A DNA stretch of 64,000 bases from Pedobacter cryoconitis. Lineage in GTDB: Bacteria > Bacteroidota > Bacteroidia > Sphingobacteriales > Sphingobacteriaceae. The stretch covers positions 908,056 through 972,055 of the forward strand of contig JAAAFW010000015.1 of NCBI GenBank assembly GCA_019352875.1. The letters run 5' to 3'. Both the position numbers and the translations under genes were made by a program. Shown piece by piece: positions 1 to 8,314 of this stretch (within the stretch, counting starts at the first letter, position 1; the number at the start of each line of letters is the position of its first letter). The notes beneath the pieces are model-generated. The model did not search any database. It was not told where the DNA came from and saw only the letters and a program-made list of their open reading frames with translations.

Positions 1-154
1 GGCTTTTGAAGTAGATGATATCGAAATGTGTGTTCGCGTTCTGAACGAAAAAGGTGTGCTAACCGAGCCTATTCGGACGGATGAATATACCGGTAAAAGA
101 TTTACTTTTTTTGCAGATCCGGACGGATTACCTCTTGAACTCTATGCAGTTTAA
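1..154 (+). CDS. VOC family protein (glyoxalase/dioxygenase fold), C-terminal part
   Basis: The window opens inside this gene; only the last 50 codons are present, read in the frame starting at base 2 and ending with TAA at 152-154. The visible tail contains the block FFADPDGLPLELYAV, the last beta strand of a vicinal-oxygen-chelate module, in which the Glu of LELY is normally a metal ligand. The rest resembles small single-domain VOC proteins of the SMU1112c/YaeR type. Substrate cannot be told from this piece. The stop lies 2 nt before the next start, so it is probably co-transcribed with trmN6. Confidence 0.8.
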   Translation, partial: AFEVDDIEMCVRVLNEKGVLTEPIRTDEYTGKRFTFFADPDGLPLELYAV

Positions 155-156
155 AT

Positions 157-861
157 ATGGGAAGTGTTTTTCGTTTTAAACAGTTCAGTTTAGATCAGCA
201 GGGTTGTGCGATGAAGATCAATACGGACGGCGTATTGCTTGGTGCGGTAGCTTGCCATGATAATCCTTTGAGAATTTTGGATATCGGGACCGGGACCGGA
301 GTAATAGCAATGATGCTTGCACAGCGTTTTCCGTTGTCGGCGGTAGATGCAGTAGAAATTGATCCCTCTGCGGCTGCGGCGGCTGAAAAGAATTTTGTCC
401 AATCCCCGTTTGCAGATCGGGTGAAGCTATCCGGCTATGATTTTCTTCATTTTAAAACAGCAGATAAATATGATCTTATAGTTTCTAATCCACCTTTTTT
501 TGTAAATGACCTTAAGAATCCGGAAAAACGGAAGGAATTGGCGAGGCACGCAGATCCCGATTTTTTTGAGCTTATGCTCCGGCATGCTGCAGAAATGATG
601 AGCCCAAAGGGTTTATTATGGCTTATTTTGCCGGTAAAGCAAGCCGATTTTGTTATCCAGCAAGCTGTTCGCTGGAAACTTTATCCGGGTTACCAGTTTC
701 AGATTTGTTCCGATGTACAGAAACCGGCATTCCGGCAATTAATCTGTCTGGGGTTTGAAGATGTTCCTGTCAGGCAGGATAATATATATATCTATGCCGC
801 GCAGGGCGTTTATACCGCGCAGTATCAGACGCTGCTTAAAGAGTTCTTTCTGGCGTTCTAA
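157..861 (+). CDS. trmN6: tRNA1(Val) (adenine(37)-N6)-methyltransferase
   Basis: A 234-aa class I AdoMet methyltransferase of the YfiC/TrmN6 family, which makes m6A37 in tRNA-Val. Visible motifs are the family N-terminus (FRFKQFSLDQ, then the KINTDG block), the AdoMet-binding DIGTGTG at about residues 42-48, an acidic VEID end of strand 2 near 66-69, and the catalytic NPPFF at 111-115, the signature of adenine-N6 enzymes. Length fits the family. The ATG follows the preceding stop by 2 nt, so start and operon arrangement agree. Confusion with other NPPY/F methyltransferases such as HemK is unlikely given the N-terminus. Confidence 0.92.
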   Translation: MGSVFRFKQFSLDQQGCAMKINTDGVLLGAVACHDNPLRILDIGTGTGVIAMMLAQRFPLSAVDAVEIDPSAAAAAEKNFVQSPFADRVKLSGYDFLHFKTADKYDLIVSNPPFFVNDLKNPEKRKELARHADPDFFELMLRHAAEMMSPKGLLWLILPVKQADFVIQQAVRWKLYPGYQFQICSDVQKPAFRQLICLGFEDVPVRQDNIYIYAAQGVYTAQYQTLLKEFFLAF

Positions 862-891
862 GACAGCGCAAATTTTCTTTAATTGAATGAA

Positions 892-1383
892 ATGAAAAAA
901 ATTGGTTTAATATCCGATACACATGGTTATCTGGATGATGCAGTTTATAAATATTTTGATAGTTGTGATGAGATCTGGCATGCCGGAGATTTTGGTCCTG
1001 ATGTAGCGCCAAAGCTGGCAGATTTTAAGCCGCTGCGTGGCGTGTATGGAAATATCGACGATAAAATTATCCGGGAAGAGTTTCCTGAGCATTTACGATT
1101 TAGCTGCGAGGAATTGGATGTTTGGATGACGCATATTGGCGGGTATCCCGGAAAATATGCGCCAAATGTAAAGAGTATAATATACACTAAGCCTCCAGGT
1201 CTATTCATTAGTGGACATTCACATATACTCAAGGTGATGTTCGATCCAAAAATCAATTGTATGCATATTAACCCCGGTGCAGCCGGTAAATCGGGGTGGC
1301 ATCAGAAGAAAACCTTAATTCGATTTTGTGTTACGGAGAAAAAAATACATACCTTAGAGGCCATAGAAATAGGTCTAAGATAA
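892..1383 (+). CDS. YfcE/MJ0936-type metallophosphoesterase
   Basis: A cytosolic calcineurin-like phosphodiesterase of the small YfcE family (about 163 aa). Metal-binding motifs occur in order: SDTHG near the N-terminus, WHAGDFG, GNIDD in place of the more usual GNCD, and the C-terminal SGHSH with INPG shortly after. The reading frame can be opened at a TTG at 883, but the ATG at 892 gives the family-typical MKKIGLISDTHG beginning, so I place the start there. It lies 30 nt after trmN6 and 22 nt before fbp, so the three probably form one transcript. The natural substrate is not known for most relatives. Confidence 0.88.
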   Translation: MKKIGLISDTHGYLDDAVYKYFDSCDEIWHAGDFGPDVAPKLADFKPLRGVYGNIDDKIIREEFPEHLRFSCEELDVWMTHIGGYPGKYAPNVKSIIYTKPPGLFISGHSHILKVMFDPKINCMHINPGAAGKSGWHQKKTLIRFCVTEKKIHTLEAIEIGLR

Positions 1384-1405
1384 CGTATTTAATACACTAA
1401 GTAGA

Positions 1406-2440
1406 ATGTCTGGTATCAAAACATTAGGGCAATTCATTATTGAGAAACAAGCTGATTTCTCTTACGCCAAAGGCGAACTCTCCAGGTTATTGAGGGATAT
1501 CGGTATAGCAGCCAAAATTGTAAACAGGGAGGTTAATAAAGCCGGCCTTGTAGATATTCTGGGAGATGCCGGTACGATGAATATTCAGGGGGAGGGACAA
1601 AAAAAACTGGATATTTATGCGAATACCCAGTTTATCTCAGCGCTCACCAGCGGTGGGGAATGTTGTATTGTAGCTACAGAAGAGGAAGATGATTTCGTCA
1701 GGATTGAATCTCCGGTTTCTAAAAATGCTAAATATATCGTTTGTATCGATCCACTGGACGGTTCCAGTAACATTGATGTAAACGTCGCCGTTGGAACTAT
1801 TTTCTCTATTTTCCGCAGGAAATCTACTGAAGGCACTGCTACCCTGGCAGATGTGCTCCAAAAGGGGACGGAGCAGGTCGCGGCTGGTTATGTTATTTAT
1901 GGCTCTTCTACCATGCTGGTATATACCACAGGTAAAGGAGTAAATGGTTTTACCCTCGATCCTTCAATCGGTGAATTCTGCCTGTCACATCCGGATATGA
2001 AAATACCCCAGGACGGTTCTATTTATTCTATCAATGAGGGGAACTATGTGCATTTTCCTGAGGGTGTTAAAAAGTATATTAAATATGCCCAGGTTCATGA
2101 TGCTGCGAGTAACCGTCCTTATACTTCCAGGTATATTGGTTCTATGGTAGCAGATATACACCGTAACCTGATTAAAGGTGGAATTTATATTTATCCGACA
2201 ACTGCGAGTTCGCCGAACGGTAAATTAAGGTTACTATACGAGTGTAATCCGATGGCTTTCATTGTAGAGCAAGCGGGAGGAAGGGCTTCAGATGGCTTTA
2301 ATCGAATTTTGGAGATAGAACCAAATGAATTACACCAGAGAGCGTCTATTTTTATCGGATCGGAAAAAATGGTGAGGATGGCCGAAGGAATGATGGCTGC
2401 CGAATATGTAGAAAAAATTGCAACTATTCAGTCTGCCTGA
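1406..2440 (+). CDS. fbp: class I fructose-1,6-bisphosphatase
   Basis: Hydrolyses fructose-1,6-bisphosphate to fructose-6-phosphate in gluconeogenesis. The 344-aa length is standard for class I FBPase. Diagnostic sequences are the acidic metal-site stretch EEED near residue 90, IDPLDGSSNIDV near residues 113-124 (the Li-sensitive phosphatase signature), and the C-terminal NPMAFIVEQAGG with the substrate-binding region before it (SRYIGSMVADIHR). It is last in the trmN6-phosphoesterase-fbp run and is followed by a strong hairpin shared with the convergent rnhA gene. Confidence 0.96.
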   Translation: MSGIKTLGQFIIEKQADFSYAKGELSRLLRDIGIAAKIVNREVNKAGLVDILGDAGTMNIQGEGQKKLDIYANTQFISALTSGGECCIVATEEEDDFVRIESPVSKNAKYIVCIDPLDGSSNIDVNVAVGTIFSIFRRKSTEGTATLADVLQKGTEQVAAGYVIYGSSTMLVYTTGKGVNGFTLDPSIGEFCLSHPDMKIPQDGSIYSINEGNYVHFPEGVKKYIKYAQVHDAASNRPYTSRYIGSMVADIHRNLIKGGIYIYPTTASSPNGKLRLLYECNPMAFIVEQAGGRASDGFNRILEIEPNELHQRASIFIGSEKMVRMAEGMMAAEYVEKIATIQSA

Positions 2441-2453
2441 ATTTAGAAAATAA

Positions 2454-2482
2454 AAGGACAGCAGCTAATTCCTGCTGTCCTT
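2454..2482. terminator. bidirectional terminator between fbp and rnhA
   Basis: Perfect 11-bp stem AAGGACAGCAG / CTGCTGTCCTT with a 7-nt loop, placed between two convergent genes and flanked by A-rich and T-rich sequence, so it can serve both. Confidence 0.8.
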
Positions 2483-2484
2483 CA

Positions 2485-2958
2485 TTATAATAAGAGGCCT
2501 TTGTTTTTTTCTGCTTCAAACTCATAGTCGATAGCCAGTATATCCCGTCTTTTGGATGCTGCCACCGCGAGTACATCACATCTTTCATTTTCCGGATGAT
2601 CATTATGGCCTTTAATCCAGATGAATTTAACATCATGTAATTTGTAGACGGCCAGAAAGCGTATCCAGAGATCTTTGTTCTTTTTATCTTTAAATCCTTT
2701 CTTTACCCAGCCAAATACCCACTTTTTTTCTACTGAATCCACAACATATTTGGAATCTGAATAGATCGTCACCTGCTGACCAGGCTTTTTGATTGCGTTC
2801 AGTCCCTCAATGACTGCAAGTAGCTCCATCCTGTTGTTTGTTGTTAGGCGAAATCCACCGCTTAACTCTTTATAATGACTTCCTGCACGCAGAATAACAC
2901 CATAACCTCCCGGACCCGGATTTCCGCTTGCTGCACCATCAGTAAATATTTCAATCAT
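2485..2958 (-). CDS. rnhA: ribonuclease HI
   Basis: Degrades the RNA strand of RNA:DNA hybrids (R-loops, primers). The 157-aa protein has the complete catalytic set in its usual order: Asp7 in EIFTDGAASGNPGPGG, Glu45 in NNRMELLAV, Asp68 in YSDSKYVVD, and Asp128 in NERCDVLA, with His118 in the flexible loop KGHND. The basic protrusion region (KKWVFGWVKKGFKDKKNKD) is present, as in E. coli-type RNase HI. Start is the ATG at 2956-2958. Convergent with fbp. Confidence 0.95.
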   Translation of the reverse strand: MIEIFTDGAASGNPGPGGYGVILRAGSHYKELSGGFRLTTNNRMELLAVIEGLNAIKKPGQQVTIYSDSKYVVDSVEKKWVFGWVKKGFKDKKNKDLWIRFLAVYKLHDVKFIWIKGHNDHPENERCDVLAVAASKRRDILAIDYEFEAEKNKGLLL

Positions 2959-3117
2959 ATGATTTCTTTTCTTTTTTCACCGGGGCTGTATCAATACAGC
3001 TTCCCAGACTGGCAAATATCTTAAATAATCCTATTGTTCGGGTTAAAGACAGAATGATTCGTATGATTTTTCCATTTTTAACTGCATTACTGTTTGATTT
3101 CAGGCAGGTTGATATAC

Positions 3118-3214
3118 GGTTGCGATACCCTTGCGATACCCTTCCTTTACCCAAAGGGTAACTCAAGGGGTATCCCAAGGGTAAAGGGAGGGTATATCAA
3201 GGGTATCCCAACCC
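3118..3214. repeat. large imperfect inverted repeat built from GGGTATC units
   Basis: Two arms of about 35 bp (3118-3152 and 3179-3214) are inverted copies of one another, differing at only a few positions. Each arm is built of short units of the form AAGGGTATCnC. The spacer carries a further GGGTAACTC / GGGGTATCCC unit. It could fold into a long hairpin and looks like a dispersed REP/MITE-like repeat rather than a simple terminator. Confidence 0.75.
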
Positions 3215-3369
3215 GGCAGAACAGCAACTCAAAAGCGGATTAAATAACAATGTGTATTATACTGAATATGCCTGATAGATCAGTCATATTTATTTTTATA
3301 TTTTGATATTGTTTGCCCCATATCGCTTAAACCAGACGTCCCATGCACATTATTTACAGTACAGAAGAG

Positions 3370-3377
3370 TAAATTTG
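3370..3377 (+). promoter_or_regulatory. -7 box of first MocR gene
   Basis: TAAATTTG matches the Bacteroidota consensus TAnnTTTG and lies 24 nt before the ATG at 3402. A possible operator half-site ACAGTACAG sits just upstream. Confidence 0.5.
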
Positions 3378-3401
3378 TAAAAACTAACGGTACAATACGA
3401 G

Positions 3402-4814
3402 ATGAAAGCTTATAAATTTGAGATATTCACTTCAGTTATTCAGGAAAATATTCTGAGAAGATTTTATAAGCCGGGATTTAAATTGCCGGCGGTGCGCCAG
3501 ATTAAAGAGATCTACAAATTAAGCACAAGTACGGTTCAGCAGGGATACGACGATCTGGTTGCGAGAGGCTTGATTGAAAGTATACCACGGTCAGGATATT
3601 ACGTACTTGACAGACCGGCAGAGATACAGGTAAGAATGAAGCAGGAGCGGCCGGTAGTACGGGATGCAGTTTTTGAAGACCGGTTATCTCTTACGACCTC
3701 TTTACATACCGGGTTTAGGGTTAATGAGTTTAACGTCGCAGCTCCCGGTGATTTGCTGATACCACAGAAACTGATTCTGCGAACCATGCAGCAGGTCATC
3801 AGAGAATCAGGATTAGGCCTGCTGAAGTATTATCCTGCTGCGGGCAGTTCTTTGCTAAGACAAAGCCTGGCAGAACGGGCTGCGGCCCATCAGACGATCT
3901 TAAATCCTGAAGAATTACTAATTACTGACGGAGCTTTACAGGCTTTATATATTGCTTTGTCTGCTGTATGCAGACCCGGCGATGTAATTGCGGTGGAGAG
4001 CCCCTGTGTTTTCTCAGCTCTGGAGGTGGTTCGTGTACTTCGGTTAAAAGTAATTGAAATACCCGTAGATTCTTTTCAGGGTTTTGATCTCAGTTTTCTT
4101 CAGAAAGCCTGTTTGCTTAATGATATTAAGGCTGTAATGGTCACTCCGAATTTTCACAATCCAACTGGTATTCTGTTAACTGATGATCAGAAAAAAGCGC
4201 TGCTGAGTCTGGCAATGGAAAACGGGTTTGCTGTGATTGAAAACGATGTTTACGGAGATCTGAACTATTCCGGGCTGAGACCCTCAACTATTAAAAGTTT
4301 TGACCAGTCGGGCATTGTGATGACTTACAGTTCGTTTTCAAAAACGCTGGCTCCCGGAATAAGATTAGGCTGGCTATCGGCTGGAAAATTCCTGGAACGG
4401 GCCGAGCAAATCAGATTTGCACTGGGCAGTACGGTTTCACCCATTTATCAGGAGACCGTATATAAACTGATCAGTACCTCCAGCTTTGACCGTCATATTC
4501 GTAAATTTAGTAATTATCTGACTAAAAATGCACATCAGACAATGACGCTACTTGCCGATTTTTTTCCTGAAGGTACGCAGATGACCAGGCCTGCCGGCGG
4601 ATATCATGGTTGGGTCAGGTTGCCGGATTCTGTTCCTGTAGAGAAATTTTACCAGGCTTGCACACGAGATGGCGTAAAGTTTACACCTGGTTACACATTT
4701 TCTTTCAGCGGGCAGTATCAGCAGTATTTCAGAATCGTATTTTCCGACCGGTACACGCAGGAAAGAAAGGATGCTATTGCCCGTGCCGGAATTTCTGCTT
4801 GTCGCATTGTATAG
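3402..4814 (+). CDS. MocR/PdxR-type regulator: GntR wHTH fused to PLP aminotransferase-like domain
   Basis: A 470-aa transcription factor of the MocR subfamily. Residues ~1-75 form a GntR winged helix (LPAVRQIKEIYKLSTSTVQQ). After a linker, residues ~110-465 form a fold-type I aminotransferase domain used as a PLP or effector sensor. The Schiff-base lysine is about Lys314 in SFSKTLAPG, and the NFHNPTG and ENDVYGDL motifs contact the cofactor. Family members control PLP synthesis, GABA use or amino-acid metabolism. The neighbours are two GNAT acetyltransferases and a second MocR gene linked to a ThiD-like kinase, so a link to B6 or amino-acid metabolism is plausible but inferred. Confidence 0.9.
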   Translation: MKAYKFEIFTSVIQENILRRFYKPGFKLPAVRQIKEIYKLSTSTVQQGYDDLVARGLIESIPRSGYYVLDRPAEIQVRMKQERPVVRDAVFEDRLSLTTSLHTGFRVNEFNVAAPGDLLIPQKLILRTMQQVIRESGLGLLKYYPAAGSSLLRQSLAERAAAHQTILNPEELLITDGALQALYIALSAVCRPGDVIAVESPCVFSALEVVRVLRLKVIEIPVDSFQGFDLSFLQKACLLNDIKAVMVTPNFHNPTGILLTDDQKKALLSLAMENGFAVIENDVYGDLNYSGLRPSTIKSFDQSGIVMTYSSFSKTLAPGIRLGWLSAGKFLERAEQIRFALGSTVSPIYQETVYKLISTSSFDRHIRKFSNYLTKNAHQTMTLLADFFPEGTQMTRPAGGYHGWVRLPDSVPVEKFYQACTRDGVKFTPGYTFSFSGQYQQYFRIVFSDRYTQERKDAIARAGISACRIV

Positions 4815-4845
4815 CAGACGCTGTACTGGTTATTCTTTAAGAACC

Positions 4846-4866
4846 TGTACTGTTTACGCAGTACCA
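4846..4866. promoter_or_regulatory. GTACTG-N6-CAGTAC palindrome upstream of GNAT gene
   Basis: A 6-6-6 inverted repeat (GTACTG, spacer TTTACG, CAGTAC) lies about 30 nt upstream of the acetyltransferase start at 4898 and right after the MocR gene. A CAGTAC half-site also lies in the MocR gene's own promoter region (about 3357-3365). It is a candidate operator of this MocR protein; this is inferred. Confidence 0.4.
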
Positions 4867-4897
4867 GAGCGCGTAAATTGCGGCTAAATAGAAAAAG

Positions 4898-5425
4898 ATG
4901 TATAAAAACATAAAAACAAAATTTACAGTAGTTACCGGGGATGAAATTGATACCCTGATGTTACTGACTAAAAATATTGCATTAGCTAAGTTCTCTGAAT
5001 TAATCCAGGCAGATTTGCTGGAAAGCTATATAGCAGAAAATTATACGGAAAAGACTTTAATTACTGAAGTGAACAGTATGTCAAATCAATGGCTTGTTGT
5101 TTATGCCGATGACCAGCCTGCCGGATATGCAAGGATTACCTCCAAAGGGAAAAGCCCGGAGCTCCCGGACAGTCAGACCAGGATCTGTATTGCTGATTTT
5201 GGCTTACTGGAAGATTATCATACGCCGGAAGTACGAGCTTCATTAATGGACAAATGCCTGGCAGTATGCCGTTCTTACGGCGTTATCTGGATTAATGAAT
5301 ACGAGAGTAATCCGCTACTGTCATTTTTTGAAGAATCCGGGTTTATCCGGCTTGAACAAGATGCCCGGCTGGAGGGTTTGCCGCTGGACTCTGTTTACCT
5401 GATCAGGGAAAGGGAGATTACCTGA
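4898..5425 (+). CDS. GNAT-family N-acetyltransferase
   Basis: A 175-aa protein with the general shape of a GNAT enzyme: an N-terminal substrate region ending in the strand LVVYADDQPAGYARIT, a central strand-helix segment (CIADFGLLEDYH), and a C-terminal region (NPLLSFFEESGFIRLEQ) typical of motif B, where an acetyl-CoA-dependent fold ends. The usual RxxGxG/A acetyl-CoA loop is degenerate, so substrate and even activity are uncertain. It follows the MocR gene by 83 nt with a GTACTG palindrome between and converges on the next GNAT gene with an 8-nt overlap of their 3' ends. Confidence 0.75.
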   Translation: MYKNIKTKFTVVTGDEIDTLMLLTKNIALAKFSELIQADLLESYIAENYTEKTLITEVNSMSNQWLVVYADDQPAGYARITSKGKSPELPDSQTRICIADFGLLEDYHTPEVRASLMDKCLAVCRSYGVIWINEYESNPLLSFFEESGFIRLEQDARLEGLPLDSVYLIREREIT

Positions 5426-5936
5426 TCTGGTCCAAAGCTATTTCGAACAGGCTAGAAGATGCACCTTTATAGTGCGCCGGCAGTTTTGCAGTTAGAGGAA
5501 TGGTTGTTATACCAAGATAATCAAACCCCTGACTGATATAGTAATTATTGAGTTTGTCATTTCCGCTTCCTGTATCCATACGGATGTACTTCTTGTGATG
5601 CGTAAAAGCATGGTCTTTTGCCCAGGAAATGATTTGCTGAATCAGGTTTTTTCCTCTGTAATCCGGATGGGTGACTATCCGGTGCAAATAAACTGCCGGA
5701 TCTGCATTTTTTTCCTGCCATATTTCAGGATCATCGAACGTTGTGCAAAAAATGCCTGCAATTTGGGTTCCGTTCATTAATTTCCACTGCTGTTTTGCTT
5801 CTATTTCGTGGAGGACCATTTCGCTGTCAAATCCGATCCAGTGCTTTTCGGCCACCTTTTTCTGGTATTCAGTTCCTGAATCATAGAGGTTGAAGATTTC
5901 CTCCAGATCTGCTGCTGTGCTATTTATAATTTTCAT
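5418..5936 (-). CDS. GNAT-family N-acetyltransferase
   Basis: A 172-aa acetyltransferase. The core is well preserved: strand 4 (VYLHRIVTHPDYRGKNLIQQII) with the acetyl-CoA pyrophosphate-binding loop YRGKNLI, followed by IRMDTGSGNDKLNNYYISQGFDYLG, the standard C-terminal helix and strand around the catalytic Tyr/Asn region. Substrate unknown. Transcribed away from the second MocR gene, with which it shares a 92-nt divergent promoter region, so that MocR protein may regulate it. The 3' end overlaps the neighbouring GNAT gene by 8 nt. Confidence 0.85.
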   Translation of the reverse strand: MKIINSTAADLEEIFNLYDSGTEYQKKVAEKHWIGFDSEMVLHEIEAKQQWKLMNGTQIAGIFCTTFDDPEIWQEKNADPAVYLHRIVTHPDYRGKNLIQQIISWAKDHAFTHHKKYIRMDTGSGNDKLNNYYISQGFDYLGITTIPLTAKLPAHYKGASSSLFEIALDQIR

Positions 5937-5995
5937 AAGATCTTTTTATTTCAAAAATGGGAGTTATCAATCAGTATATGCAGATGCAGTTTTGT

Positions 5996-6003
5996 TATAT
6001 TTG
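5996..6003 (+). promoter_or_regulatory. -7 box of second MocR gene
   Basis: TATATTTG, a match to TAnnTTTG, 26 nt before the ATG at 6029, in the short divergent region between the GNAT and MocR genes. Confidence 0.5.
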
Positions 6004-6028
6004 ACCATAGCAGATAGAGATGTGAAAG

Positions 6029-7465
6029 ATGAATCAGCATAAATATGAGAATATTGCCATGATTCTGGCAGATCGGATTAAAGATAAAGTATTACTGCCG
6101 GGAGATAAATTACCATCTCTGCGAAAACTTTGCATGGATCATGATATCAGCCAGAGTACAGCCTTAAGTGTATATGATTTGCTGCAGGCCGGCGGCTATG
6201 CCGAATCACGTGATCGGTCTGGCTATTTTGTAAGCCGGCTTTCCAGACGAATTGCAGCTCTACCCTTTTCAAGCCACCCCGCGGGTAAAGAATCAGCTCA
6301 AAACCTCGATAAACTGGCTGAAGAGATCTTCAGTACCGCCGGTCCCGGGCATATTAAATTCTCTTATGGCGCACCTTCTTCCAGGCTGTTGCCGGTTGCA
6401 AGATTAAATAAGGAATTAGTTAAGGCTGCGCGGAATCTTGAAAGCGGAGGAACGGCCTATACCGAAACTCAGGGTAATGAAAAGCTCCGGAGACAGATTA
6501 TCCGGCATGCTCCGCATTTAGGTAGTTTGAAACCGGATGATTTAATTACGACCTCTGGTTGTAATAATGCACTCGCTCTGGCTTTAATGGCCACGACGAG
6601 TCCTGGTGACAGGGTAGGTGTGGAGAGTCCGTATTATTTTGGTCTTTCGGGCCTGGCCAGGAATCTAGGGATAAAACTGGTAGAATTACCTTGTCATGCG
6701 CTTACCGGGCCGGATCTGGAGATGCTGGAGGGAATTTTGCAAAACCGGCAACTTCAGGCGATTATCGTAGTCAGTAATTTTAGTAATCCCATGGGCGGAT
6801 TGATTCCTGCCGCCAATAAGCAAAAGTTGGTTAAACTAATTGAGCAGTTTCAAATCCCACTGATCGAAGATGATATTTACGGGGATATTTATTTCGGAAG
6901 ACAGAGACCTGAGACCTGTAAGGGGTATGATAACAGTGGCTTAGTGTTACTTTGCAGTTCCTTTACCAAGACCATTGCACCTGGTTACCGGGTTGGATGG
7001 ATTGCGCCAGGGAAATTCAGGGAGAAAGTGCTACAACTGAAACTAAGTTTTGTGGTCTGTTCTGTAAGTTTAACCGAAGAAGCAATTGCCGGTTTTATGG
7101 AGACCAGTCATTATCAAAAGCATCTAAAGCAATTAAGGCAGACACTTTATGCAAATTATCTGCAGTATTCGGAAGCAATTGGCCGGTATTTTCCGGAAGG
7201 CACCCGGTTAAGCCAGCCTCAGGGAGGTTTGTTTCTCTGGGTAGAGTTTGACCATGACATAAATACACTGCAGCTTTTTAAGCAGGCTATCCGGCTGGGG
7301 ATAAGTATTGCACCGGGACAATTATTTACCCGGGAAAAGCAATTTAGTAATTGTATGCGGCTTAACTTTGGACTACCCTGGAATACACAGCTTGAACAAG
7401 CTTTAAAAACTATTGGTCATCTGGCGACGATGCTGGGGAACACTAATAACGAATTGAATAATTGA
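6029..7465 (+). CDS. MocR/PdxR-type regulator (second copy)
   Basis: A 478-aa paralogue of the MocR protein at 3402. The N-terminal GntR helix-turn-helix covers ~1-70 (LPSLRKLCMDHDISQSTA) and the aminotransferase-like domain ~95-465. The PLP lysine lies in SFTKTIAPGYRVGW at about residue 314, and NFSNPMGG and EDDIYGDI are the other cofactor-site motifs. It ends 15 nt before the ThiD-type kinase and is thus probably cotranscribed with it. MocR-kinase neighbourhoods are known where the regulator senses PLP and controls a pyridoxal salvage kinase, which makes this a candidate B6-linked regulator; that is inference. Confidence 0.9.
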   Translation: MNQHKYENIAMILADRIKDKVLLPGDKLPSLRKLCMDHDISQSTALSVYDLLQAGGYAESRDRSGYFVSRLSRRIAALPFSSHPAGKESAQNLDKLAEEIFSTAGPGHIKFSYGAPSSRLLPVARLNKELVKAARNLESGGTAYTETQGNEKLRRQIIRHAPHLGSLKPDDLITTSGCNNALALALMATTSPGDRVGVESPYYFGLSGLARNLGIKLVELPCHALTGPDLEMLEGILQNRQLQAIIVVSNFSNPMGGLIPAANKQKLVKLIEQFQIPLIEDDIYGDIYFGRQRPETCKGYDNSGLVLLCSSFTKTIAPGYRVGWIAPGKFREKVLQLKLSFVVCSVSLTEEAIAGFMETSHYQKHLKQLRQTLYANYLQYSEAIGRYFPEGTRLSQPQGGLFLWVEFDHDINTLQLFKQAIRLGISIAPGQLFTREKQFSNCMRLNFGLPWNTQLEQALKTIGHLATMLGNTNNELNN

Positions 7466-7480
7466 AATAATTCCTAATAT

Positions 7481-8314
7481 ATGATGCATAACTATAAATA
7501 TCCGGTAGTCTTAACTATTGCGGGTTTCGATGGTAGTGGTGGTGCTGGTATCCAGGCAGATATGAATACGATTGCTGCATTGGGCTGTTATGCTACCTCT
7601 GTTCTTACGGCTTTACCGGTGCAGAATACAACAGGTGTGAAGGCCCTGTATCTGATTCCTGCTACAGTTGTAAAGCATCAGCTGGAGACTGTTTTGGAAG
7701 ATATCAGACCGGACGCCATTAAAATAGGGATGATCCCGGACGAGTCAGTCCTACTGGCTATTTGTGATGTGTTGCGTACTTATCCTGATATTCCAATAGT
7801 TTATGATCCGGTAATGGTTGCCAGCAGTGGCGATCACTTAATGCAAAAGGAAACAATTTCAGCGATGATCAGAGAACTTTTTCCGCTGTTAGTTTTGGTT
7901 ACCCCCAATCTCGATGAGGCTGCGGTATTAACTAATAGTGAAGTGAATTCTGTTTCGGAAATGGAGATTGCTGGCAGAAAGATTACAGAAATGGGTTGCC
8001 GGTCAGTTCTGTTGAAAGGTGGTCATTTACCATCGGGACAGCTAACCTCTGTTTTATTTAATGCCGACCAAAGCAGACAATTGTTTCATACTGAAAGAAT
8101 AGATACCGATAATACACATGGTACGGGATGTACACTGTCAGCTGCTATTGCGGCTTTTATAGCCAGAGGTGAAGATTTAAATTTTGCGGTGGAATCTGGG
8201 ATTGCTTACGTCCATCAGGCTATTCTATCTGGCAAAGATGTACAGACTGGAAAAGGCAGAGGCCCGCTGAATCATTTCTTTGGGCCTCTGAAATTAATTA
8301 AAAATGAGATTTAG
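7481..8314 (+). CDS. thiD: hydroxymethylpyrimidine/phosphomethylpyrimidine kinase family (ThiD/PdxK-like)
   Basis: A ribokinase-fold small-molecule kinase of 277 aa, normal for ThiD. The N-terminal substrate loop reads TIAGFDGSGGAGIQADM, the middle has KIGM and DPVMVASSG, and the C-terminal anion hole with catalytic Asp region is NTHGTGCTLSAA near residue 212-223. ThiD phosphorylates HMP and HMP-P for thiamin synthesis; related enzymes also act on pyridoxal. The absence of other thi genes nearby and its position directly behind a MocR regulator favour a vitamin B6 salvage role, but sequence alone cannot separate the two. Converges on the SDR gene with a 4-nt overlap. Confidence 0.85.
   Translation: MMHNYKYPVVLTIAGFDGSGGAGIQADMNTIAALGCYATSVLTALPVQNTTGVKALYLIPATVVKHQLETVLEDIRPDAIKIGMIPDESVLLAICDVLRTYPDIPIVYDPVMVASSGDHLMQKETISAMIRELFPLLVLVTPNLDEAAVLTNSEVNSVSEMEIAGRKITEMGCRSVLLKGGHLPSGQLTSVLFNADQSRQLFHTERIDTDNTHGTGCTLSAAIAAFIARGEDLNFAVESGIAYVHQAILSGKDVQTGKGRGPLNHFFGPLKLIKNEI

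Larger units (their letters stand above)
2959..3401. other. gene-free stretch with large inverted repeat
   Basis: No convincing gene. An ORF on the minus strand (2951-3178) spans part of it, but its residues come from the repeat and resemble nothing. The stretch holds the inverted repeat listed separately and, at the right edge, the promoter of the first MocR gene. Confidence 0.6.

Noticed and set aside
2951..3178. 75-codon minus-strand ORF upstream of rnhA
   Set aside because: Its residues derive from the GGGTATC inverted repeat and the rnhA leader; no sensible protein pattern and no conserved start.
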